Assembly: GCA_017454745.1 (NCBI GenBank)
Contig: JAFTCL010000035.1
Location: forward strand, 1-35,982
Direction of reading: 5' to 3'
Length of the DNA: 35,982 nucleotides
Origin: Kiritimatiellia bacterium
Lineage (GTDB): Bacteria > Verrucomicrobiota > Kiritimatiellia > RFP12 > UBA1067
Shown here: in pieces, positions 1 to 6,769 of the stretch
Numbering within the stretch: position 1 is the first letter of the stretch
Layout: every line of letters begins with the position of its first letter
The notes under the pieces: model-generated
What the model was told of the DNA's origin: nothing
Database searches by the model: none
Seen by the model: the letters and a program-made list of their open reading frames with translations, nothing else
Program-made: the position numbers and the translations under genes

Positions 1-170
1 AGCGCCTCTTTCGCTGCGTTATCCCCGCCTCCGCGACAGATTGCCCACGTGCTCCTCGCCCTTCCGCCACTCTCACCCGGGGACTATTGCTACCCCCCGG
101 GATCCCGTTCGACTTGCATGCCTAATCCACGCTGCCAGCGTTCGTTCTGAGCCAGAATCAAACTCTCAGA
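1..170 (-). rRNA. rrs: 16S ribosomal RNA, 5' end only (partial)
   Basis: The minus strand carries the conserved bacterial 16S 5' end: the 27F primer site (AGAGTTTGATTCTGGCTCAG) lies at 147-166. It is followed by the usual helix containing GCATGCAAGTCGAACG and then the V1 loop. The gene runs off the left edge, so only about 170 bases are present and the exact mature 5' end is estimated from the 27F position. The segment around 45-67 departs from the common GGGTGAGTAACACGTGG consensus, reading GGGCGAGGAGCACGTGG. The V1/V2 text is compatible with a Kiritimatiellae- or Lentisphaeria-like bacterium, but this is an impression and not an alignment. Confidence 0.95.
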
Positions 171-415
171 AAAAAACTCTGGTCGGCCCCGGTCGCCCGG
201 GGCCGCCTTATTCGAATACTGGATAAAAAATTGAGCCTCGACAAGCACTATTGAAACCATGTCGCGTTCCGCATCCCCTCCGGGTCCGTCATGCCTTTTG
301 GCATCCATTCCCCAGGGGCGGTTCGCTTATCTGTCTCTTGTCTTAAAACCTTTTCTTTTCTCAAAGATCCGCCGCCCACCGGGTCAGACCCTATTGGGCG
401 GAAAAACGGGTGCAT
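171..415 (-). other. rrn leader region (no gene)
   Basis: This stretch lies between the proximal rrn promoter and the mature 16S 5' end and should be transcribed as the pre-16S leader. No convincing reading frame is present. A GATCTTTGAGAAA stretch on the minus strand near 357-370 loosely resembles a boxA antitermination element, but the match is partial and I do not call it firmly. Confidence 0.5.
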
Positions 416-444
416 ACTTTAGCAAAACCGCAAAGCGTTGTCAA
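416..444 (-). promoter_or_regulatory. rrn promoter P2 (proximal), sigma70-type
   Basis: On the minus strand a perfect -35 TTGACA (439-444) is separated by exactly 17 bases from a -10 TAAAGT (416-421). An A/T-rich block at about 454-479 sits directly upstream of the -35 and resembles an UP element. Position and strength fit an rRNA operon promoter, with the start site predicted near 409. Confidence 0.8.
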
Positions 445-536
445 CCCCTAACTTGAAAATGTTTTTATTTTTTTTCAAGCGGCTCTTAAACCCGCTCAGT
501 CACACGAAATGGCCTTGTTTGGTCAAGAGGGCGGGA

Positions 537-566
537 AATATATCAAACCCGCACATTCCTTGTCAA
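537..566 (-). promoter_or_regulatory. rrn promoter P1 (distal), sigma70-type
   Basis: A second minus-strand promoter has -35 TTGACA (561-566), an 18-base spacer and -10 TATATT (537-542). Behind it (about 571-597) is a strongly A-tracted block, AAAAAAAACAAAAAAAATT, typical of an UP element. Together with P2 it makes a tandem rrn promoter pair about 120 bases apart. The rest of 567-713 holds no gene that I can support. Confidence 0.75.
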
Positions 567-713
567 GCCGGTTTTTAATTTTTTTTGTTTTTTTTCGGTC
601 AATGAGATGTTCAAACCACCCCCTGGGGGTAGCATAACATACTTTGAAAGCGGCTTAAAACGGGCACTTCGTGAAAAATGGACTAAAAAAACGAAGGCGG
701 GATAAAACCGGAA

Positions 714-1463
714 TCAATCCACGCCAGACAAAGCGCGGATGATGTGGCCGGCCAACACCAAGCCGGCAGCGGCGGGGACAAACGACACGGAACCGACCGG
801 ACGACGGCCGGCGGCGCAAGCGCTCTGGACGGGTTGCGAGCGGGGAATTTCCGGGGAATAAACCACCGTAAGATGCGGTATGCCGCGGGCGCGAAGCTGT
901 CGGCGCATGGTACGGCAAAGCGGGCAAACCGAAGTCTTGGCAATGTCTGCCACCCGGAACAATGTCGGATCAAGTTTATTTCCGGCGCCCATGCAGCTGA
1001 TAATCGGGATGCCGACGGCGATGGCGCGTGCCGCCAATTCCAGCTTGGAAGGCACGGAATCGATGGCATCGGCAACATAACCAAAAGCGGAAAGATCAAA
1101 AGTGTCAGCGTTTTCCGCGGAATAGAATTCCTGACGGGACTCAACGGCAACCCCCGGGTTTATATCAAGAATCCTTTCAGACATAACCTCGACTTTGGGG
1201 CGTCCAAGCGTACTCCGCAACGCAACCAGCTGGCGGTTGAGGTTGGACTCGGCCACGATATCGGCATCCACAAGCAGCAATCTCCCCACTCCAGCGCGCA
1301 CGAGGGCTTCGGCAACGAAGGAACCGACCCCGCCCAAACCGAACACCGCCACCGAAGCGGCAGCCAAACGGGCCACGCCATCTTCGCCAAGCAGCAGCCC
1401 GGTGCGCGAAGAAAATCCGCATGTATCTGGCGGAGTTTTTGAAGTACAGGATGATAAATTCAT
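714..1463 (-). CDS. tcdA: tRNA threonylcarbamoyladenosine dehydratase (TcdA/CsdL, ThiF-E1 superfamily)
   Basis: The 249-residue product belongs to the ThiF/E1-like adenylyltransferases. It has the nucleotide-binding GLGGVGS near residues 41-47, the LLLVDAD strand, the NLNRQ motif, DAIDSV, and the family-typical C-terminal half with KTSVCPLCR and RRPVGSVSFVP. TcdA makes cyclic t6A at position 37 of ANN-decoding tRNAs in the cytoplasm, using ATP. I chose the ATG at 1463; an in-frame TTG at 1481 would add six residues and neither has a clear Shine-Dalgarno. It lies last in the parA/yggS/recR cluster, just upstream of the oppositely regulated rrn region. Moderately to highly confident of the family; ThiF-type sulfur carriers are the alternative, but no moeB/thiS partner is nearby. 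Confidence 0.85.
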   Translation of the reverse strand: MNLSSCTSKTPPDTCGFSSRTGLLLGEDGVARLAAASVAVFGLGGVGSFVAEALVRAGVGRLLLVDADIVAESNLNRQLVALRSTLGRPKVEVMSERILDINPGVAVESRQEFYSAENADTFDLSAFGYVADAIDSVPSKLELAARAIAVGIPIISCMGAGNKLDPTLFRVADIAKTSVCPLCRTMRRQLRARGIPHLTVVYSPEIPRSQPVQSACAAGRRPVGSVSFVPAAAGLVLAGHIIRALSGVD

Positions 1464-1509
1464 GACCGGGGATACCGTCAAAAGGCACGGACAATCACCG
1501 CGTTACGGG

Positions 1510-2292
1510 TCAACGGGCATCGTAACGGGCGGCAAACTCGCGGGCAAACTCCCGGTAGGCGGCAGCGCCGCGGCTGGACGGGTCGTAGAAAACCACCGGC
1601 TGCCCGAAACTGGGGGCCTCGCTAACCTTGACGTTGCGGGGTATGGTGGTGTTATAAACCAAATCTCCGAAATGGCTGCGGACCTCGGCCACAACATCGG
1701 CGGCCAAACGGGTGCGACCGTCAAACATGGTCATAAGAATACCGTCAAGGGCAAGATTAGGGTTGGCCCCGTTAAGGCGCATCTGGTTGATTATGGAGGT
1801 AATAACGCTCAACCCTTCCATGGCGTAATACTCGCACTGCATGGTAACGACGATGCCATCGGCGGCGGCAAGGGAAGATGTCATTAAGATACCGAGCGAG
1901 GGAGGACAGTCCATCAGGATAAAATCGAATACGCCGGACTCGAACACGCGGGCGAGCGCGGCGCGAACGGCCTCAAGATGGTTGCCGCGGCGGGCTATCT
2001 CCAACTCCGCGCCGGCAAGGTCAACCTCAGCGGGAATGATGTTGATGTTTTCGTAGGGGGTGGGTTGGATGATGTCCGCCACATCCGCCGTGCCGGTCAG
2101 CACCGGATAGAGCGAAACGCCCGGCTGACGGGTTAATCCCAACCCGGAGGTGGCGTTGGCTTGAGGATCGAGGTCGATCACCAACACGGCCTTGCCCAAT
2201 TCCGAAAGCGCGGCGGCAAGGTTCACTACAGTAGTGGTCTTACCGACCCCTCCCTTCTGGTTGGCGATGGCGATGGCGCGGGTTTTACTCAT
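1510..2292 (-). CDS. parA: ParA/Soj-type chromosome partitioning ATPase
   Basis: A 260-residue deviant-Walker ATPase. It starts MSKTRAIAIANQKGGVGKTT, so the KGGVGKTT P-loop is at about residues 10-17 with the signature Lys. It also has the VLVIDLDPQANAT Walker A' strand, MDCPPSLG Walker B, and the C-terminal IPRNVKVSEAPSFGQPV typical of Soj. There is no N-terminal HTH, so it is chromosomal Soj-like and not plasmid P1-type. The ATG at 2292 is preferred over an upstream start because GGAGGA sits about 9 bases before it. It should dimerise on ATP and DNA to move ParB-parS complexes. No parB follows; the next gene is tcdA. It lies 32 bases after the yggS-type gene and is probably co-transcribed. 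Confidence 0.93.
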   Translation of the reverse strand: MSKTRAIAIANQKGGVGKTTTVVNLAAALSELGKAVLVIDLDPQANATSGLGLTRQPGVSLYPVLTGTADVADIIQPTPYENINIIPAEVDLAGAELEIARRGNHLEAVRAALARVFESGVFDFILMDCPPSLGILMTSSLAAADGIVVTMQCEYYAMEGLSVITSIINQMRLNGANPNLALDGILMTMFDGRTRLAADVVAEVRSHFGDLVYNTTIPRNVKVSEAPSFGQPVVFYDPSSRGAAAYREFAREFAARYDAR

Positions 2293-2324
2293 AGCGTGGT
2301 TCCTCCGACCGCCCGTACAGGCGG

Positions 2325-3086
2325 TCAATCGTTGAAATAACCGGAAAAATCGTCAGTATCGGCCCCGGTAGTGGCCGGCTTCCATTTGGGACGGGCGCCA
2401 AACAATGCGGTACCTACACGCACCCAGGTGGCGCCCTCCTCTACCGCCACGGGGTAGTCGTGCGACATCCCCATCGAAAGATTGGGCAAACCGATGCCGA
2501 AATCGCGTTCCAAACGGTTGCGCAACTCCCGAAGGCGGGCAAAGACCGGACGGGCGGCTTCGGGATCGGGAGCAAACGGAGCCATCGTCATCAAACCGCT
2601 CAACGTTAAGGATCGACAACCGAGCGCCGCCTCTACTGCGGCAGGAACCGCATCGGGAGCGAGGCCGTCTTTGCTGGATTCCCCGGAGACGTTCACCTCC
2701 AGCAGAATCTCGGGCGAACGGCCGGACTCGATGGCAACCCGTTCCAGATGCTCAATCAGGCGAACGGAGTCAACCGAGTGGATTACGGAAAACAACTCCA
2801 CGGCGTGGCGGGCTTTGTTACGCTGCAAATGGCCAATCAGATGCCATTCCGGGCCCGATACGCTGGCGGGGATTTTCCAGGCCGCCTCCTGAACCTTGTT
2901 TTCGCCCATGATGCGAATGCCCGCCTCCCAAGCCTCGCGGACAACCTCCGGACCGTGGGTTTTGGTTACGCCAACGACCTCAACGGCGGAATCAGGGCGA
3001 CCGGAACGGGCGCAGGCGTCGGCAATACGGGCGCGGACGCCGGCAAGCAGATCGGCGACAGGCACCGGGGATTCATCATTAGGCAT
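2325..3086 (-). CDS. yggS: YggS/PLPBP family pyridoxal phosphate homeostasis protein
   Basis: A 253-residue alanine-racemase-fold (type III) PLP protein. The PLP lysine is in VGVTKTH (about residue 42), followed by GENKVQEA, EWHLIGHLQRNK, and the C-terminal LSMGMSHDYPVAVEEGATWVRVGTALFG, all diagnostic of the YggS/YBL036C family. The family has no settled catalytic reaction; it buffers PLP and affects amino-acid homeostasis. Length is slightly above the usual ~230 because of a short C-terminal tail (PKWKPATT...). The ATG at 3086 has GGAGG 7-8 bases upstream and overlaps the 3' end of recR by 8 bases, which suggests translational coupling. Confidence 0.93.
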   Translation of the reverse strand: MPNDESPVPVADLLAGVRARIADACARSGRPDSAVEVVGVTKTHGPEVVREAWEAGIRIMGENKVQEAAWKIPASVSGPEWHLIGHLQRNKARHAVELFSVIHSVDSVRLIEHLERVAIESGRSPEILLEVNVSGESSKDGLAPDAVPAAVEAALGCRSLTLSGLMTMAPFAPDPEAARPVFARLRELRNRLERDFGIGLPNLSMGMSHDYPVAVEEGATWVRVGTALFGARPKWKPATTGADTDDFSGYFND

Positions 3087-3684
3087 GGGGAGCCTCCAGA
3101 GTAGTGCGTCCGGCGATGGCGCGTTTTAGGGTTAACGGGTCGGAATAGCCCACCCCGCTGTCGGCGGGGAGACCGTACGCCAACCGGGTCAAGGTAACCC
3201 GGAAAGGACGCAGCAACTCCTGAATGTAAGCGGCGGTGGCGTCGCCCTCCATGTCGGTTGAAAGCGCCAGTAGGACTTCAGAAAAAGCGGGGGCGCGTTC
3301 GGCCAACTGACCTAGGCGCAACTCGGAAGGTCCGGACTGGCGGGCGGGGGAGAGTTTTCCCATAAGGGCATGATAACGTCCGTTGAAACCGCCGGAACGT
3401 TCAATTATGGCGATGTCCGCAGGCTCCTCCACCACGCAAAGGCGGGAAGAATCCCGGGCGGGGTCGACGCACAAAGCGCATGGTACCCGGTCGCGGGCGG
3501 TGAAACCGCCGCATACGGGGCAACAGCAGATGTCGCGGCGGGCGGTCTGAAGCGCCTCCACCAGCGGGTCGGACAACGTCTCCGGTTTACGAAGCAACGC
3601 CAGCGCGGCACGTTCCGCCGACCGTCGGCCAAGACCGGGCAGCTTGGAAAGCGCCCGGACCAGCTGATCCACCTGTGGAACCAT
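3079..3684 (-). CDS. recR: Recombination mediator protein RecR
   Basis: A 201-residue RecR of normal length. Visible features in order are the N-terminal helix-hairpin-helix (LSKLPGLGRRSAERAA), the four-cysteine zinc motif CPVCGGF...CALC, the Toprim domain beginning LCVVEEPADIAIIE with GRYHALMGKLSP, and the C-terminal TRLAYGLPADSGVGYSDPLTLKRAI. RecR works with RecF/RecO in loading RecA at single-strand gaps. It sits between ybaB (14-base gap upstream) and the yggS-type gene (8-base overlap), which is the common ybaB-recR pairing; dnaX, often upstream of this pair, is not here. Confidence 0.97.
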   Translation of the reverse strand: MVPQVDQLVRALSKLPGLGRRSAERAALALLRKPETLSDPLVEALQTARRDICCCPVCGGFTARDRVPCALCVDPARDSSRLCVVEEPADIAIIERSGGFNGRYHALMGKLSPARQSGPSELRLGQLAERAPAFSEVLLALSTDMEGDATAAYIQELLRPFRVTLTRLAYGLPADSGVGYSDPLTLKRAIAGRTTLEAPHA

Positions 3685-3698
3685 TCAATAAACCCCGA

Positions 3699-4013
3699 TC
3701 AGCTGAAAATTCCGCCGGACTCGCCGGACTGCATCATTTTGGCCATCGCGTCCTGGGTTTGCTTCTTAACCCCTTTTAAGGCCGCGTTGATAACGTTGTT
3801 GAGCATAGTCTCGAACTTTTCGGGTTTACCGGCGATGACTTCTTTAAGCGACTCCGGAGCGATTTTGATTGAGGTGATGGTAAAATCGCCGCGAGCGGTG
3901 CAAGAGATACCGCCATTCGTGTATTCGTAGGTGATTTTTTCAATCTCGGCCTGAATGCGCTTGGCTTCCTTGCGCATCTGCATGGCCTGTTTAACCTGAT
4001 CCAACATACCCAT
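3699..4013 (-). CDS. ybaB: YbaB/EbfC family nucleoid-associated protein
   Basis: A 104-residue small DNA-binding protein of standard family length. It shows the N-terminal MLDQVKQAMQMRKEAKRIQ helix, the central strand region and the C-terminal helix ALKGVKKQTQDAMAKMM. Family members bind DNA as dimers and influence nucleoid structure; they are usually encoded next to recR, as here. The start at 4013 is chosen because homologues begin at this MGMLDQ and an AAGGA lies about 9 bases upstream; the longer frame adds only a basic, non-conserved stretch. Confidence 0.93.
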   Translation of the reverse strand: MGMLDQVKQAMQMRKEAKRIQAEIEKITYEYTNGGISCTARGDFTITSIKIAPESLKEVIAGKPEKFETMLNNVINAALKGVKKQTQDAMAKMMQSGESGGIFS

Positions 4014-4138
4014 TTTAGGATTTCCTTTCCGGCGGTGACCGCGCCGCGGTTTTCCCTGTCGCCGCAAACTGCGGCCAACCGCGGGCCTCTAAAATCACCC
4101 CACCTGCTTTTGGTTCAAAAAACGGTTGCAATGGTATC

Positions 4139-4162
4139 CAAAAATCACTTGCCGCGCAAGCG
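4139..4162 (-). terminator. Intrinsic terminator after rho
   Basis: About 15 bases beyond the rho stop codon on the minus strand a 7-bp stem (4156-4162 with 4146-4152, one G-T wobble, loop of three) is followed by ATTTTTGG. It fits a modest Rho-independent terminator separating rho from ybaB. Confidence 0.55.
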
Positions 4163-4176
4163 AAAAATTCGTAACG

Positions 4177-6084
4177 TCAGCTTTCCTTGATTCCCATCAA
4201 GAATTCGCCGTTACTCTTGGTGGCGAGCAGACGCTTGACCACCATCTCCATCGCTTCCACCGGCGAAGTGCCGTTCAAGGCGCGGCGGAGAATCCAAGTA
4301 CGGTTCAATTCCTCTGGGAAGAGCAGCAACTCCTCCTTACGGGTACCGGATTTCTCGATATTGATGGCGGGGAAGACCCGTTTCTCGACCAGATCCCGGT
4401 CAAGGTTCAACTCCATATTTCCGGTACCCTTGAACTCCTCAAAAATCACCTCGTCCATCTTGCTGCCGGTGTCGACCAGCGCGGTGGCGATAATGGTGAG
4501 CGAGCCGCCGTTCTCGATGTTGCGGGCGGCGCCGAAGAAGCGTTTGGGTTTATGGAGCGCGTTGGCGTCCACACCGCCGCTGAGAATCTTGCCGCTGTGG
4601 GGCTGGCAGGTGTTATAGGCGCGGGCAAGCCGGGTAATGCTGTCGAGCAGAATCACCACGTCTTTGCCGTTTTCAACCTGCCGCTTAGCAACCTCGATCA
4701 CCATCTCCGCCACCTGGATATGACGTTCGGGGGCCTCGTCAAAGGTCGAGCTGAGCACTTGGGCGCGGGTGTTGCGCTGCATATCGGTGACCTCTTCCGG
4801 CCGTTCGTCGATAAGCAATATGATCAGCTCCGCCTCCGGGTGGTTATGGGAGATGGCGTTAGCCATCTTCTGCATCAACACGGTCTTACCGGTACGCGGC
4901 GGCGCGACAATCAGCCCGCGCTGACCGAAACCGATCGGGGTGAAGATGTCCACAATACGCATTGAAACCTCGCTGGGGCCATCCTCCAAGCGAATCCGGC
5001 GATCGGGGAAGAGCGGGGTGAGGTTCTCGAAATGCACGGTACGGCGGGCCTCGGCGGGAGGCTTGCCGTTCATCGCGTCCACCCGGCCAAGGGCGAAGAA
5101 ACGCTCCTTCTCCTTGGGATCGCGCACCGGCCCCTCCACATAGTCACCGGTCCTGAGCATAAAGCGGCGAACCTGCGACGGCGAAACGTAAACGTCCTCC
5201 GGGCACTGGAGATAGTTGCTTTTTGGCGAGCGCAGGAAACCGTAGCCGTCCGGCAGGATTTCAAGGATACCGCTGGTAATGACTGTTCCGCCGCGCCGGA
5301 GGTAACTTCGGATAATCTCAAAAATCAACTGGTGGCGCTGGATGACGCTTGCCTCCTCCTCCGTAAGATTGGGCAAGTACTCCAACAGCGCGGTCAGCTC
5401 CATCGATTGAAGCTGGGTCAGAAACAGCGGCGGCAACTGCTCGGACGGCGGCGCAGGCGGAGCAACGGGCTCCTGAACATCGGGCGTTGACGGCGAAACA
5501 GACGCCGGTGCCGGGCTATCGGACACATCTGTCGGCAACCCGCTGTTCGGGGCTGACGGTTTGCGTTGCTGCTGAACATGTTGCTGGCCGTTGCCGCTGC
5601 CGCGCTGCTGTTGATTTCGGCGCTGGCCCTGACCCTTGGCCGGCTTGTGGGGGCGGCGCGACTGTTCTTGGGGCAAAGAGTGCGCGGTTGCATCCGGCGG
5701 CGGGGTGGAAGCATCACTCTGGACACGAGCCCGGCGATCGCCGGAAGGACGCGCTACCGAACGCTGTGCCGCAACGGGGACTACCCGAGCCGCCCAAGTA
5801 TCCCGGTGCTGCGGCCGGTTTTCCGGTGACTGGGACTGGGCTTCCGGGCTATCTTGAACTGACGGCGCAGACTGGGCAACCGGTGCCTGCGGAACCTCGG
5901 GGACTCCAGGCGTTACCGGGACATCCGTGACAATCGGAGCGGCCGGTGTTTCCGAAACTGCCGGAGCTTCCGATACGGCCGGTGGTTGCGGGGTTTCCGG
6001 GATGACCGGGGTTTCCTGAGTTTCGGGAGTTTCCCGGACATTGCCGGTTTCAGGTTCGGCCTTCGCGGCGGTAGCTTTTCGCAT
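4177..6084 (-). CDS. rho: Transcription termination factor Rho with long low-complexity N-terminal extension
   Basis: A 635-residue hexameric RNA-dependent ATPase helicase. The canonical Rho body starts near residue 220. The cold-shock-like RNA-binding domain carries [11 protein letters not shown] and [12 protein letters not shown]; the motor domain has the P-loop [21 protein letters not shown], the arginine-bearing [12 protein letters not shown], and [20 protein letters not shown]. The first ~215 residues are a non-globular Pro/Val/Thr/Glu-rich then Gln/Arg/Asn-rich tract absent from E. coli Rho (419 residues). The P-loop reads PPRTGKT where E. coli has PPKAGKT. The ATG at 6084 has GGAG seven bases upstream, and the next in-frame Met is only at residue ~228, so the extension appears translated. 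Its 5' end overlaps the 3' end of coaE by 35 bases. Confidence 0.97.
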   Translation of the reverse strand: MRKATAAKAEPETGNVRETPETQETPVIPETPQPPAVSEAPAVSETPAAPIVTDVPVTPGVPEVPQAPVAQSAPSVQDSPEAQSQSPENRPQHRDTWAARVVPVAAQRSVARPSGDRRARVQSDASTPPPDATAHSLPQEQSRRPHKPAKGQGQRRNQQQRGSGNGQQHVQQQRKPSAPNSGLPTDVSDSPAPASVSPSTPDVQEPVAPPAPPSEQLPPLFLTQLQSMELTALLEYLPNLTEEEASVIQRHQLIFEIIRSYLRRGGTVITSGILEILPDGYGFLRSPKSNYLQCPEDVYVSPSQVRRFMLRTGDYVEGPVRDPKEKERFFALGRVDAMNGKPPAEARRTVHFENLTPLFPDRRIRLEDGPSEVSMRIVDIFTPIGFGQRGLIVAPPRTGKTVLMQKMANAISHNHPEAELIILLIDERPEEVTDMQRNTRAQVLSSTFDEAPERHIQVAEMVIEVAKRQVENGKDVVILLDSITRLARAYNTCQPHSGKILSGGVDANALHKPKRFFGAARNIENGGSLTIIATALVDTGSKMDEVIFEEFKGTGNMELNLDRDLVEKRVFPAINIEKSGTRKEELLLFPEELNRTWILRRALNGTSPVEAMEMVVKRLLATKSNGEFLMGIKES

Positions 6085-6691
6085 GTGACTTCTCCAGAAG
6101 CGCTAAATGCACGCGGCGGACCTCTGCGGCCAGCTCCTCAAATCCGCCGTCATTCCAAACCACAAGGTGTGAACGGGCGGCCTTTTCGGAAACCGGCATT
6201 TGCGCCGACAAGCGGCGGCGGGCCTCCAACGGCGTGTATCCGCGTATTTTTATCATTCGGTCGATTTGCGCGGCTTCGCTTGCCGCCACGCACACAACCA
6301 CATCCCAATCATCTTGCCAGCCGACCTCAAAAAGCAGCGGGATATCTACTGCGGCTATACATTCCTGGCAAGCATCCACCCACTCGGCAATCGACTGCCG
6401 AACCAACGGATGCACGATACCATTCAGGGCTGTAAGCAACTTAGGGTCGGAGAAAACCTTTTGGGCCAAAACTTGGCGGTCAATGCCGCCGTCGCGGTCC
6501 AAAACTGAACTTCCAAAGCGTTTTACGATCGGCTCAACCGCCAAACCGCCCGGAGCTTCGAGCCGGTGAACCACCTCGTCTGAATCCAAAACCTTTACTC
6601 CGGATTCGGCGAGCATGGATGAAAAAAGAGTCTTTCCGCAAGCGATACCGCCGGTAACCGCAACTTTAAGCGGTCCGCACATTATGCTCAT
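6050..6691 (-). CDS. coaE: Dephospho-CoA kinase
   Basis: A 213-residue P-loop kinase performing the last step of coenzyme A synthesis (3'-phosphorylation of dephospho-CoA). The Walker A motif [14 protein letters not shown] is near residues 11-24, followed by the substrate-binding DSDEVVH and VDIPLLFE (the family PLLFE motif) and the lid R-rich segment [11 protein letters not shown]. The ATG at 6691 is preferred; a TTG directly before it and an ATG at 6682 are alternatives and there is no strong ribosome-binding site. The last 35 bases overlap the start of rho in another frame, consistent with a coaE-rho operon, an arrangement seen in several bacterial groups. Confidence 0.95.
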   Translation of the reverse strand: MSIMCGPLKVAVTGGIACGKTLFSSMLAESGVKVLDSDEVVHRLEAPGGLAVEPIVKRFGSSVLDRDGGIDRQVLAQKVFSDPKLLTALNGIVHPLVRQSIAEWVDACQECIAAVDIPLLFEVGWQDDWDVVVCVAASEAAQIDRMIKIRGYTPLEARRRLSAQMPVSEKAARSHLVVWNDGGFEELAAEVRRVHLALLEKSHAKSYRREGRT

Positions 6692-6711
6692 CAATATTTA
6701 TCCAGCGGTAA

Positions 6712-6741
6712 GGCGGGGAGGGCTTAAACCGACTCCCCGCC
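6712..6741 (-). terminator. GC-rich hairpin downstream of the secretin gene
   Basis: A perfect 9-bp inverted repeat (GGCGGGGAG at 6712-6720 with CTCCCCGCC at 6733-6741, loop 12) lies 29 bases past the secretin stop codon and 21 bases before coaE. On the minus strand it lacks a following T-run, so it may be a weak terminator, an mRNA 3'-end stabiliser or a Rho-assisted site. Confidence 0.4.
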
Positions 6742-6769
6742 GAAAATTTTTCCAAGGAGGGGCGCAGGG

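Noticed and set aside
41..226. Small open frame inside the 16S 5' end
   Set aside because: Lies in rRNA sequence; no coding evidence.
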